From positions 620,001-684,000 of the forward strand of contig JADJQT010000002.1 in assembly GCA_016712595.1 (NCBI GenBank): a stretch of DNA of 64,000 nucleotides. The letters run 5' to 3'. The translations under genes and the position numbers were made by a program. Under the pieces are notes generated by a model that ran no database searches, was not told the origin of the DNA, and was given only the letters and a program-made list of their open reading frames with translations. This DNA comes from Rhodospirillales bacterium (GTDB lineage Bacteria; Pseudomonadota; Alphaproteobacteria; Rhodospirillales; Defluviicoccaceae). Every line of letters starts with the position of its first letter. Within the stretch, counting starts at the first letter, position 1. Positions 44,216-52,553 of the stretch are shown here, in pieces.

Positions 44216-44779
44216 ATGTTCCGCTTGTTCGTCGGCGTCCTGTTTCCGGATGACATCCGAAACCGGTTATCGTCCCTTTATTCCGGATTGCCGGGAGCGC
44301 GGTGGGTCGATGCGCAGAGCATGCATCTCACATTGCGGTTTATCGGCGAGGTGGGCGGTGGGCAGGCCGAGGACATCGACGCGGCGCTGCAACGGGTGAC
44401 GGCCCCCGCCTTCGACCTCGTCGTCTCGAGCGTCGACTTCTTCGAGTCGGGCGGCAAGGTGCATACGTTGTGGGCGGGGGTGGATAAGCAGCCGTTGCTG
44501 ATGCATCTGCGCGACAAGATTGAATCGGCGGTGGTACGCGCCGGTTGCACCCCCGAGCGACGCAAGTTCAAGGCACACGTAACCCTTGCCCGGTTCCGCA
44601 CCGATCCGGGACCGCGCATCGGCGCTTTTCTTCAACTCAATGGGCGGCTGTCGATCGGCCCGTTTACAATCGATCGATTTATCCTCTTCCGCAGTCACCT
44701 GGGAAGCGAACGCGCGCATTACGAGATCCTGGCCGAGTACCCGCTCGATCTCTACGCGGCGCCGCGCCGGGCCATCTGA
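44216..44779 (+). CDS. thpR: RNA 2',3'-cyclic phosphodiesterase
   Basis: Member of the 2H phosphoesterase family, 187 residues, formerly called 2'-5' RNA ligase. It opens 2',3'-cyclic phosphate ends of RNA. The two catalytic HxTx motifs are HLTL at His37 and HVTL at His121. AAGGAG stands eight bases before the ATG at 44216, fixing the start. It is a single gene between the BI-1 gene and the convergent HAD phosphatase. Confidence 0.93.
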   Translation: MFRLFVGVLFPDDIRNRLSSLYSGLPGARWVDAQSMHLTLRFIGEVGGGQAEDIDAALQRVTAPAFDLVVSSVDFFESGGKVHTLWAGVDKQPLLMHLRDKIESAVVRAGCTPERRKFKAHVTLARFRTDPGPRIGAFLQLNGRLSIGPFTIDRFILFRSHLGSERAHYEILAEYPLDLYAAPRRAI

Positions 44780-44796
44780 CGCCAGACTGCCTGACG

Positions 44797-45474
44797 CTAA
44801 ATCGCCCGAATGAGAACCGGGAGATCATGCATGCGCGCGAAGACCCGCGTGGCGCCTGCTTGCCGCAGGATCGCCGGATAATCGTTGTCGCAATGGCTGC
44901 CGCCAGAAAAGCCCAGGACGTGCATGCCGGCGGCAACCGCTGCCTGAACCCCCGCCGGTGAATCTTCGATCACGACACAGTCCTTCGCCGCGGCCCCCAT
45001 GCGCGCGGCGGCATAAAGGAACAGGTCTGGCGCCGGCTTGCCGTGTTCCACCATCTCCGCCGAAAAAAGATGCGGCTCGACAAGATCGATGAGTCGGCTC
45101 AGCGTCAGTGTCAGCCGTATTTTGGCGATGCGTCCGGACGACGCGACGCACCGGGGCTGCGGGAGGCGCAGAAGGACGTCGCGCGCGCCCGGCATTGCGC
45201 TGAGCGAGCGGCGGAACGCGCTCTCGTCGCTCGCCCGCAGCCGATCGGTGAACCCCGCCGGTAACGGTTGTCCCCGCTCGGCTTCGATCAGTTCGAACAC
45301 CCGCGGCATGCTCAGTCCGGTGTAACGCCGGATGCATTCCCGCGCCGTCAGATCGAAGCCGATGGCGGTCAGTTCCGTGGCCAGGACCTCGGCGGCGAGC
45401 AGTTCTGAATCGACGAGGACGCCATCACAGTCGAAGATCACGAGAACGATGCGATCTTTGTTCGTCACCGGCAT
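44797..45474 (-). CDS. HAD-family phosphatase (phosphoglycolate phosphatase/beta-PGM-like)
   Basis: A 225-residue cytoplasmic HAD hydrolase of subfamily I. The nucleophile Asp15 and acid Asp17 lie in FDCDGVLVDSE. Motif II is the serine in CVASSGR, the lysine is in HGKPAPDLF, and motif III is VIEDSPAG. The helical cap (about 25-90) suits small sugar phosphates or phosphoglycolate. The ATG at 45474 has GAGGA just upstream. The substrate cannot be fixed from sequence. Confidence 0.9.
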   Translation of the reverse strand: MPVTNKDRIVLVIFDCDGVLVDSELLAAEVLATELTAIGFDLTARECIRRYTGLSMPRVFELIEAERGQPLPAGFTDRLRASDESAFRRSLSAMPGARDVLLRLPQPRCVASSGRIAKIRLTLTLSRLIDLVEPHLFSAEMVEHGKPAPDLFLYAAARMGAAAKDCVVIEDSPAGVQAAVAAGMHVLGFSGGSHCDNDYPAILRQAGATRVFARMHDLPVLIRAI

Positions 45475-45660
45475 CGATCCTCTTCTGGGCAACGGGGCTT
45501 GCGGCTACGATAAGTCTGCTCGCGCGCGTTATGCCAGACGCGAGCGAGCTTGGCTGCGGTCACATGTATCGCACTTCCGGCGTCGAGCCGCGAAGCCACA
45601 GGCGCGTCAAGGTCGGGCGAGTGCGCACGTAATCATGACGTTCGCGAGGGATTGGAAACA

Positions 45661-46398
45661 ATGAACCAACGAAACGAGGGCGCTGGGGCGATCGTCGTTC
45701 TTACCGGCGCCGGGATCTCCAAGGAATCCGGCCTCGATACCTTCCGTTGTGAGGGAGGGATCTGGTCGCGGGTCAGTCTCGAGGACGTGGCGACACCGGA
45801 GGGTTTCGCCCGTGATCCGGTCCTTGTTCATGATTTCTACAATGCCCGGCGCAGCAAGCTCGCCGATCCGCAAATCGCTCCCAACGCCGCCCACCGGGCG
45901 CTCGCCCGGCTCGAACAGGAGTGGCCCGGTGAGGTCTTCATCGTGACCCAGAACATCGACGATCTGCATGAGCGTGCCGGCAGCCGCAACCTTCTGCACA
46001 TGCACGGTGAGTTGACCAAGATCCGTTGCGATGCCTGCGACGAGGTGTTCGAATGGCGCTGTGATCTGACCGTTGATCACGTCTGCGCCAAGTGTGACGC
46101 CAGAGGCGGTCTCCGGCCGCATGTGGTGTGGTTCGGCGAAATGCCGATCGGTATGGAGCAGATTTTCGCGGCGCTGGACCGCTGCGCCCTGTTCATGTCC
46201 GTCGGTACGTCCGGCAACGTCTACCCTGCGGCGAGCTTCGTCAGCCAGGTCCGCCGCAACGGGCGGGCGCATACCGTCGAGCTCAATCTCGAGCCATCGA
46301 ATGGCGCGACGCTGTTCGCAGAGACCATTTATGGCTCCGCGACAGAGGTGGTCCCGCGCTACATCGACACTTTGCTGGCGCAGCGCATACAGCACTGA
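45661..46398 (+). CDS. cobB: NAD-dependent protein deacylase (sirtuin, CobB-like)
   Basis: Class III sirtuin of 245 residues that removes acyl groups from lysines using NAD. Signatures are GAGIS at 16-20, TQNID at 97-101, catalytic His115 (HMHGE), and four zinc cysteines at 123, 126, 142 and 145. Tyr60 and Arg63 form the YxxR motif that in CobB/SIRT5 recognises negatively charged acyl groups, so desuccinylase activity is likely besides deacetylation. It stands alone. Confidence 0.94.
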   Translation: MNQRNEGAGAIVVLTGAGISKESGLDTFRCEGGIWSRVSLEDVATPEGFARDPVLVHDFYNARRSKLADPQIAPNAAHRALARLEQEWPGEVFIVTQNIDDLHERAGSRNLLHMHGELTKIRCDACDEVFEWRCDLTVDHVCAKCDARGGLRPHVVWFGEMPIGMEQIFAALDRCALFMSVGTSGNVYPAASFVSQVRRNGRAHTVELNLEPSNGATLFAETIYGSATEVVPRYIDTLLAQRIQH

Positions 46399-46442
46399 TT
46401 TGCCCGGCAAGATGGGGGATTTGTGTCGTCAAAAGCTTTGTG

Positions 46443-46471
46443 TTGATTTCCAATACAACTTTACGTATTTT
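46443..46471 (+). promoter_or_regulatory. Possible promoter of the Arg-rich small protein
   Basis: TTGATT (46443-46448) and TATTTT (46466-46471) are 17 bases apart in an unusually AT-rich patch about 75 bases before the next gene. Confidence 0.4.
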
Positions 46472-46547
46472 TGTAATGAGGCACATCAAGTGTAGATTGC
46501 ATGAATAAGGCGGCACCTGCCGCGCGGCACGAGCGGGAAAGCAAGCG

Positions 46548-46856
46548 ATGAGCACCATGGACGCGGGACGCGGATTTTCGACAGGTGGCACCAGCGATCG
46601 CATCGAGCGCCGCGGCTGCGGGGATCGTCGCAGCGGCCTCGATCGACGAGGTTCGGGGCGTCGTTCACTGGTCTCGTGCGAGCCGCGGGCGTACGGCTTT
46701 CGCGAGTTTCGCGAACAGCGGACGATGCAAGATCGCCGTCTGTACGTCGCCGACGCCGCGGCCTGGGACCGCCGTCGCCGACCGGAGGACGACGAGGGAT
46801 TCATCCGGCTGAGCCGTGCGGAGATCCTCGCCCTGCTCGCCGGCCTGGACGACTGA
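46548..46856 (+). CDS. Hypothetical protein with Arg-Arg hexapeptide repeats
   Basis: A 102-residue protein of unknown function. Residues 20-37 hold three hexads of the form (E/D)RRxGx (ERRGCG, DRRSGL, DRRGSG), then RRS. More DRR and RRRR blocks follow at 60-77. The C-terminus (GFIRLSRAEILALLAGLDD) looks like a short amphipathic helix. GGGAAAG precedes the ATG and a plausible promoter lies upstream. It ends 13 bases before the convergent argG stop. DRR-repeat stretches also occur as linkers in signalling proteins, but no other domain is present. Confidence 0.6.
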   Translation: MSTMDAGRGFSTGGTSDRIERRGCGDRRSGLDRRGSGRRSLVSCEPRAYGFREFREQRTMQDRRLYVADAAAWDRRRRPEDDEGFIRLSRAEILALLAGLDD

Positions 46857-46869
46857 CGCGGCGCCGCGA

Positions 46870-48081
46870 TCAGGCGCCGCGCAGCCGCGCCGCCAGTCGC
46901 ATGCGCAGTGCGTTCAACTTGATGAAGCCCTCGGCGTCGCGCTGATCGTAGACCACGTCCTCTTCAAACGTGGCGATGTCCTGATCGTAGAGGCTGTTCG
47001 GCGAGCGCCGGCCGGTTACGATGACATTGCCCTTGTAGAGCTTGAGGCGCACGCTGCCGGTCACGTTCCCTTGCGTCGAATCGATCAGCGCCTGCAGGGC
47101 GACGCGTTCCGGCGCGAACCAAAAGCCGTTATAGATCAGCTCGGCATAACGCGGCATCAGTTCGTCCTTAAGGTGTGCCGCTCCACGGTCGAGCGTCAGG
47201 CTTTCAACAGCGCGCCGGGCGGCGAGGAGAACCGTGCCTCCGGGTGTCTCGTAGACGCCGCGCGACTTCATGCCGACGAAGCGGTTCTCGACGAGATCAA
47301 CGCGGCCGACGCCATTCGCGCCGGCAACAACGTTGAGGCGATCGAGCAGGCTTGCCGGCGACAGCCGCTCGCCATCAATGGCGACGGGGTCGCCCTGTTC
47401 GAAGTCGATGACGATCGTCGTCGGCTGATTGGGGGCCGCTTCCGGCGAGACGCTCAGGCGGAACATCTCCTCGCCGGGCTCGGTCCAGGGGTCCTCCAGC
47501 GCCTTGCCCTCATAGGAGATGTGCAGCAGGTTGGCGTCCATCGAATACGGTGGCTCGCCTTCCTTATCGGTCGGCACCGGAATCTGGTGCTGGCGCGCGT
47601 AATCGATCAGCTTGGCGCGCGAGTTCAGGTCCCATTCGCGCCAAGGGGCGATGACCCGGACGTCGGGTTTCAGCGCGTAATAGCCGAGCTCGAAGCGGAC
47701 CTGATCGTTGCCTTTGCCGGTCGATCCGTGTGAGACGGCGTCGGCGCCGACCTCGTTGGCGATCTCGATCTGGCGCTTGGCGATCAGCGGCCGGGCGATC
47801 GAGGTCCCAAGCAGGTAGATTCCTTCGTAGAGCGCGTTCGCCCGGAACATCGGAAAGACGTAATCGCGGACGAATTCCTCGCGCAGGTCCTCAACGAAGA
47901 TCTGCTTCACGCCCATCATTTCCGCCTTAGCGCGGGCCGGCTCGACCTCCTCGCGCTGGCCGACGTCGGCGGTGAAGGTGACCACCTCGCAGCGATAGGC
48001 GTCCTTCAACCAGCGCAGGATCACCGAGGTATCGAGCCCACCTGAGTACGCGAGCACGACCTTCTTCACATCACCCTTCAT
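46870..48081 (-). CDS. argG: Argininosuccinate synthase
   Basis: ATP-dependent enzyme joining citrulline and aspartate in arginine synthesis. The ATG at 48081 gives 403 residues, the family norm. The nucleotide loop AYSGGLDTS is at the N-terminus. SHGSTGKGNDQVRFE and the YSMDANLLHISYEG segment are also diagnostic. The frame remains open far upstream without homology. A weak AAGGA-like site precedes the start. Confidence 0.97.
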   Translation of the reverse strand: MKGDVKKVVLAYSGGLDTSVILRWLKDAYRCEVVTFTADVGQREEVEPARAKAEMMGVKQIFVEDLREEFVRDYVFPMFRANALYEGIYLLGTSIARPLIAKRQIEIANEVGADAVSHGSTGKGNDQVRFELGYYALKPDVRVIAPWREWDLNSRAKLIDYARQHQIPVPTDKEGEPPYSMDANLLHISYEGKALEDPWTEPGEEMFRLSVSPEAAPNQPTTIVIDFEQGDPVAIDGERLSPASLLDRLNVVAGANGVGRVDLVENRFVGMKSRGVYETPGGTVLLAARRAVESLTLDRGAAHLKDELMPRYAELIYNGFWFAPERVALQALIDSTQGNVTGSVRLKLYKGNVIVTGRRSPNSLYDQDIATFEEDVVYDQRDAEGFIKLNALRMRLAARLRGA

Positions 48082-48200
48082 CGCTTGTCCGTCGTCCTTG
48101 AGGGAAAGAGCGGCGGAGTATAGGCGATGCCGGCGCGCCGGCAAGCCGCAACCACGCGCCGGTTGCGCCCTGTCGCGATTATGGTGCGCGCGTAAGACGG

Positions 48201-48473
48201 TTAATCGGCGCCGAGTGGCGCGTCGATGAGCGGCATCGCCATGCCCGTCGCGGGCGGTGGCGCGCTCACGGGTAGTGGGGCCGGCAGGGGCGTGACCGAC
48301 GCGATGATCGCGCTGTCGTGGCGGGCGGGCGCGGCGATCGTCGCCAGTGCCACGACGGCGGTCATGGCCGCAAGCCGGAGGGTCAGCGCCAGCAGGAGCG
48401 GGTCCCATCCCTCGGACAACGAGGGCCGATGAGCGAACGGATGAAGATCGCGAATGCGGAATGCGTATTTCAT
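48201..48473 (-). CDS. Doubtful small membrane protein
   Basis: A 90-residue frame with one good hydrophobic helix (about 25-48) followed by a Pro and Ala-rich tail (LPAPLPVSAPPPATG) that could lie in the periplasm. Composition is less extreme than in spurious frames. No clear ribosome site precedes the ATG and no family is recognised, so it is listed with low weight. Confidence 0.35.
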   Translation of the reverse strand: MKYAFRIRDLHPFAHRPSLSEGWDPLLLALTLRLAAMTAVVALATIAAPARHDSAIIASVTPLPAPLPVSAPPPATGMAMPLIDAPLGAD

Positions 48474-48646
48474 GTTTCATGTTACGTATCAGAATTGACC
48501 GGCGAGCACAATCGCAATTAGTCTTGTCTCGCCTGTCATCCCGACCGCCGCCCATGCAAGCGGCTCGCCATGAGGCGGGTGGATCGTGGTGTCGCGTGCG
48601 ATGAGATCGAAAAAGGGCACAGACAACCGAGCAGATAGGCGATGGC

Positions 48647-48671
48647 TGGTCAAACACAACGGTTGGTCAAA
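48647..48671 (+). promoter_or_regulatory. Direct repeat TGGTCAAA, possible operator
   Basis: TGGTCAAA occurs at 48647-48654 and 48664-48671, 17 bases apart, 44 bases before the GntR-type gene. The spacing puts both copies on nearly the same helix side after about one and a half turns. Autoregulation is a guess. Confidence 0.3.
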
Positions 48672-48714
48672 TTAAGACGAACAAACCAATCGAAACGATC
48701 GGGAGGTAACGACA

Positions 48715-49371
48715 ATGCAGCCATTGCGGTGCTCAACGCTTGGCCGTGATGCCTATACCGCGGTGCGTGCGGTGCTGCTCGACGGCGTGACGTTCGCCCC
48801 GGGCGCGAAGATCAGCGTCGAGGACATGGCTCGCCGGCTTGGCGTCAGCCGATCACCACTTTGGGCGGCGATCGCCCGGCTGGAAGCAGAGGGGATCGTT
48901 GACGTCGTCCCGCGCCAGGGGGTTTTCCTTTCTCGCTGTGATCCGATGAAGCTTACGGCGCTGTTCGAAGCGCGCGAGGCGCTCGAAGGCATGGCGGCCC
49001 GACTGGCGGCCGGTCGGCGCGACGAGTCCCACCTTGCGTCGATGGCGGCGGCGGTAACAGAGCAGCAGGGCTGCGCGCGGCGTGGCGAGCGCGGCGGCTA
49101 TCACCATGCTGCTCGTGCCTTTCACGAGGTTGTATCGCGCGCCGCCGCCAGTCCGGAAATCGACCGCCTGTTAAGCGGCCTCTACGGTCGGGGGCAGGCG
49201 ATGTGCAGCCGATTACCACCGCCACCGGACCGCTGGGCGGGCGCTTGCGCCGATCACGCGGCGCTCTTGGAGGCGTTGCACCAACGTGATGGCGATGCCG
49301 CAGAGCGCATCGCTCGCGCGCACGTCCACCGCCTGGCGCAGGCGGCGCTGGATGCTCTCGTGCCCGCATGA
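48715..49371 (+). CDS. GntR-family transcriptional regulator (FCD type)
   Basis: A 218-residue regulator. Residues about 12-72 form a winged helix (EDMARRLGVSRSPLWAAIARLEAEG, then DVVPRQGVFLS). Residues about 80-210 form an FCD-type ligand domain with a DPMKLTALFEAREALEG start and the metal-site histidines in the HHAARAFHEVV and HAALLEALHQRDG regions. GGGAGG precedes the ATG. It lies convergent to lutC, so it may sense a carboxylate related to the lut locus; this is inference. Confidence 0.87.
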   Translation: MQPLRCSTLGRDAYTAVRAVLLDGVTFAPGAKISVEDMARRLGVSRSPLWAAIARLEAEGIVDVVPRQGVFLSRCDPMKLTALFEAREALEGMAARLAAGRRDESHLASMAAAVTEQQGCARRGERGGYHHAARAFHEVVSRAAASPEIDRLLSGLYGRGQAMCSRLPPPPDRWAGACADHAALLEALHQRDGDAAERIARAHVHRLAQAALDALVPA

Positions 49372-49396
49372 GTGAAGCGCGTGCGTTGACGCGCCG

Positions 49397-50059
49397 CTAG
49401 GGGTCGAGAACGATGACCATCAGCTCCTTCGGTCCATGCACGCCGTACGCGAGCGTCTGCTCGATGTCCGCCGTCTTGCTCGGCCCCGAGATCAGCAGGG
49501 CATTCGTTGGCATGCCCGCCGCCCAGTCGCAGGCGATCATCGCTTCAGTCAAGGTGCCGTAGAGCGCGCCGGCATCGACAAGGGCGATATGCAGCGGCGG
49601 CAGCAGCGACATCAGTCGCGGCTCGTCCCGCGTCGGCCACAAGATCAGCGAGCCGGTTTCAGCGATTCCGCCCATGGTGCCGGTCACCGCGGCGCCGACC
49701 CCGTGAACGAGGGTCTCCTTGAGCTCTTCCACCGGCCGATCGTAGGCCACCAGCGGGAAGTCGGGCTGGTCGGCCCATGCCTCGGCGAGTTGGCGGCCGT
49801 GTGCCGTGCCGGGCGCGTAAAGCACGGGGCCGATGGCACCGGTATTGCCGCGTGCCTTCAATCGCTCGGCGAGCAACGCCGGCCAGCGTTGCGAGGCACT
49901 GGTCACGACCTCGGCGTGGCTGGCCTCCAGCAAGGTACAGAAGCGATCGAGGCGCTCGGCGCTCGGCACGTCCGTGCGCCACTCCGGGAGTGCCGGCAAC
50001 ATTCCTTGTGGGGTCGCGCGCAAGCGGGCGAGAATGGCGGAGCGGGCGTTATTCATCAT
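49397..50059 (-). CDS. lutC: Lactate utilization protein C (LUD domain)
   Basis: Third component of the LutABC L-lactate oxidation complex, 220 residues from the ATG at 50059. It is a LUD-domain protein with GAAVTGTMGGIAETGSL and the closing ISGPSKTADIEQTLAYGVHGP segment. The start overlaps the end of lutB by 11 bases and GGGGA stands just before it. Its precise biochemical role is unsettled; the lut operon as a whole turns L-lactate into pyruvate. Confidence 0.92.
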   Translation of the reverse strand: MMNNARSAILARLRATPQGMLPALPEWRTDVPSAERLDRFCTLLEASHAEVVTSASQRWPALLAERLKARGNTGAIGPVLYAPGTAHGRQLAEAWADQPDFPLVAYDRPVEELKETLVHGVGAAVTGTMGGIAETGSLILWPTRDEPRLMSLLPPLHIALVDAGALYGTLTEAMIACDWAAGMPTNALLISGPSKTADIEQTLAYGVHGPKELMVIVLDP

Positions 50060-51509
50060 GGTATCCCCGGTCGCGGGCGAGGTCATGCAGGGATCGCGGC
50101 GCGAACTGCGGTTTGGCGCGCACGCGGGTCCAGTCGCGCAGCATCGGCAGCGAGGCGGGAAGCCGGTTGCCGATCAGCCTTAGCATCCGCGTGGCGAGAC
50201 GATAGAAAAGCGGGGTGGCATACATCCAGCGCCAGCCGCGCCATATCCAATCCTCGACCGCACTGTGCTGCGCGCCGGCGCCCATGACCGATGATGACGG
50301 AATCGCATGCGATGCTTCCCGCCGGAGTCGCACCAGGAGATCGGGAATCGGAATGGCGACGGGGCAAACCTCCCCGCAGGCGCCACACAGGCTCGATGCG
50401 TGCGCGAGGTCGCCGGCCTTGCCCAGGCCTTCGATCTGCGGCGTCAGGATTTTGCCGATCGGGCCCGGATAGACGGCGTCATAGGCGTGCCCTCCCACCC
50501 GGGTATAAACCGGGCAGTGGTTCATGCAGGCGCCGCAGCGGATGCAGGCGAGGGTCTCGCGCAGTTGGAGATCACCGTGGATGCGCGATCGGCCATTGTC
50601 GAGCAGCACCAGGTGCACCTCACGGGGGCCGTCTTGTTCATCAGTCTTGCGCGGCCCCGAAATGAAGTTGACGTAGGTCGTGATCGTCTGGCCGGTTGCC
50701 GAGCGGGTCAGCAGCGATAACAGCGGCGGGACGTCCTCGAGTTGCTCGACGACCTTCTCGATGCCCATGACCGCGACATGCAATGGCGGCAAGGTGGTCG
50801 ACAGCCGGCCGTTGCCCTCGTTCTCGACTAGGCAGAGCGTGCCGGTCTCGGCGACGGCGAAATTGACACCGGACAGTCCGGCGTCGGCTGCGGCAAACTG
50901 CTCGCGCAGGACCCGCCGCGCGGTCGCCGTCAGTACGTCGACGTCCTCGGTATAGGGCTGACCGTCGATCTTCGCCTCGAACAGGCTGGCCACGTCTTCT
51001 TTGCTCTTGTGGATGCACGGCATGATGATGTGCGATGGCGTCTCCTTGGCGAGTTGGATGACAAACTCGCCAAGGTCGGATTCAATCGCGCCGATGCCGT
51101 GCTCGCCGAGGAAGTGGTTGAGGTGAATCTCCTCGCTCACCATCGACTTGCCCTTGATGATCGTGCGCACGCCGTGTCGGGTAAGGATGCCCTCGATAAT
51201 CCCGTCCGCCTCGGCGCTGGTCTCCGCCCAATGCACCGTGATTCCATTCTTGCGGCAATTGGCTTCGAGTTGCTCGAGCAGTTCCGGCAGCCGGGCGAGC
51301 GCCCGGCGGCGGATGGCGGCGCCGCGCGCGCGAAGGCTCGCCCACGCCTCGGTATCGGCGAACTGCGCTGCGCGCTTGGTCATCAGCCCGTCCATGGCGC
51401 GGCGGAACTTCCGCCGCAGTCCATCATCGGCGAGGGCGACGTGAGCGCGGGCGGCAAAGCTCGCGTGTGGAGGTGAAGCGGTCGTGGCCGCCGGGTCAGG
51501 CGCGTTCAT
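50049..51509 (-). CDS. lutB: Lactate utilization protein B (iron-sulfur, LUD domain)
   Basis: A 486-residue iron-sulfur protein. The N-terminal two thirds form a LUD-type domain (IIKGKSMVSEEIHLNHFL). The C-terminal third has two ferredoxin-like cysteine groups: Cys322, 325, 328 and 332 (CIRCGACMNHC), and Cys375, 378 and 382 (CGACGEVC). It probably passes electrons within LutABC. It overlaps lutA by 14 bases and lutC by 11. Confidence 0.95.
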   Translation of the reverse strand: MNAPDPAATTASPPHASFAARAHVALADDGLRRKFRRAMDGLMTKRAAQFADTEAWASLRARGAAIRRRALARLPELLEQLEANCRKNGITVHWAETSAEADGIIEGILTRHGVRTIIKGKSMVSEEIHLNHFLGEHGIGAIESDLGEFVIQLAKETPSHIIMPCIHKSKEDVASLFEAKIDGQPYTEDVDVLTATARRVLREQFAAADAGLSGVNFAVAETGTLCLVENEGNGRLSTTLPPLHVAVMGIEKVVEQLEDVPPLLSLLTRSATGQTITTYVNFISGPRKTDEQDGPREVHLVLLDNGRSRIHGDLQLRETLACIRCGACMNHCPVYTRVGGHAYDAVYPGPIGKILTPQIEGLGKAGDLAHASSLCGACGEVCPVAIPIPDLLVRLRREASHAIPSSSVMGAGAQHSAVEDWIWRGWRWMYATPLFYRLATRMLRLIGNRLPASLPMLRDWTRVRAKPQFAPRSLHDLARDRGYHDE

Positions 51510-52251
51510 GGCAGCGCTCCAAGATGAACTCGGCGATATGGCGCGCGCGAATGCTGACGCCCGCTTTCTCCATTGCGCCCGCGATGTTCATCAGGCAGCC
51601 GCAATCACCGGAAACGACCTCGTCCGCTCCGGACGTCTCGATGTCGGCGACCTTGTCGGCAACCATCGCCGCCGAAATCTCCGGCAGGCGAACGGAGAAT
51701 GTGCCGCCGAAACCACAGCATTCCGCCGGCCGCTGCAGGTCGACGAAGGTCACCTGATCCAGTTCGCGCAGCAGGGCTTTGGGCTCGTCGCGAACGCCCA
51801 TCTCGCGCTGGCTGTGGCACGAGCCGTGGAAAGTTACCGTGACCGGCTCCCCACGATCGACGAGCTTAACCTTGCAGACGTGGACGAGGAACCAGGTGAG
51901 TTCATAAACGCGCTCCGAGAATGCCGCGGCCTCGTCGGCATCCGGTTCGCCCGCGAATAATTCGGCATAGTGCTCGCGCATCATTCCGGCGCAGCTCCCC
52001 GACGGAACGACGATTGGCCACGGATTGGGAAAACTGCGGATCTGGCGACGCGCAACGGCGCGCGCTTCCTCGCGGAAACCGCAGTTGCGCGCCGGCTGCC
52101 CGCAGCAGCTCTGATTTGGCGGGAAGACGACGCGAAGGCCCTCGCGACGCAGCAATTCCATTCCTGCGAGCCCGGCGGAGGGATAGAACAGGTCGATCAG
52201 ACAGGTTCCGAAGAAATAGACGGTCTTGGGCTTTTCAGGGACGGCAATCAT
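51496..52251 (-). CDS. lutA: Lactate utilization protein A (CCG domain)
   Basis: A 251-residue Fe-S oxidoreductase subunit with two cysteine-rich CCG domains: SCCGQPARNCGF near 48-59 and ECCGFGGTFS in the second half. These are the hallmark of LutA/GlpC/HdrB-type proteins that hold unusual 4Fe-4S clusters. A perfect GAGGAGGGG site precedes the ATG at 52251. It is the first gene of lutABC. No lactate permease is adjacent. Confidence 0.95.
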   Translation of the reverse strand: MIAVPEKPKTVYFFGTCLIDLFYPSAGLAGMELLRREGLRVVFPPNQSCCGQPARNCGFREEARAVARRQIRSFPNPWPIVVPSGSCAGMMREHYAELFAGEPDADEAAAFSERVYELTWFLVHVCKVKLVDRGEPVTVTFHGSCHSQREMGVRDEPKALLRELDQVTFVDLQRPAECCGFGGTFSVRLPEISAAMVADKVADIETSGADEVVSGDCGCLMNIAGAMEKAGVSIRARHIAEFILERCHERA

Positions 52252-52553
52252 GCGCCCCTCCTCGGTGTTGCTTTCACGTTGATCCTCCCGGCTCAGGCGG
52301 CGGCGTCTGTCGATCACACGTCGCCATGCTTTATTGCTTGTCAGACAAGTGTATGACCGAATCGACTCAATGGTCAATTTTTTTGTCCACCCAAGCCACC
52401 AGGTGCGCCGCGAATGACCACCGGCAAAAAAAATTGCCCAACCCTGACCGTCGGTCGATATGATTGCACAGCGTGACATGATGCCCGATTTGAGCTGCCC
52501 AGGGCGGCCGAGGGCGCGACGGTGGGCTGAATCGAAGGATCGCGGCGAGCGGT
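52252..52553. other. lutA / FadR-type regulator divergent region
   Basis: A 302-base divergent control region. It carries the lutA promoter and palindrome listed next. The part near 52480-52550, before the regulator, shows no clear promoter. Confidence 0.6.
52337..52377 (-). promoter_or_regulatory. lutABC promoter with GntR-type operator
   Basis: On the minus strand TTGACC (52372-52377) and TACACT (52348-52353) are 18 bases apart. A perfect palindrome CTTGTCnGACAAG at 52337-52349 overlaps the -10 box by two bases and covers the expected start. TTGTC..GACAA sites fit FadR-subfamily GntR regulators, one of which is encoded divergently next door. Repression of lutABC without lactate is the likely outcome. 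Confidence 0.6.

Larger units (their letters stand above)
48082..48714. other. argG / GntR divergent region
   Basis: A 633-base region. It contains one doubtful small minus-strand frame (48201-48473) and a direct-repeat operator candidate (48647-48671). The rest shows no supported gene. Confidence 0.5.
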
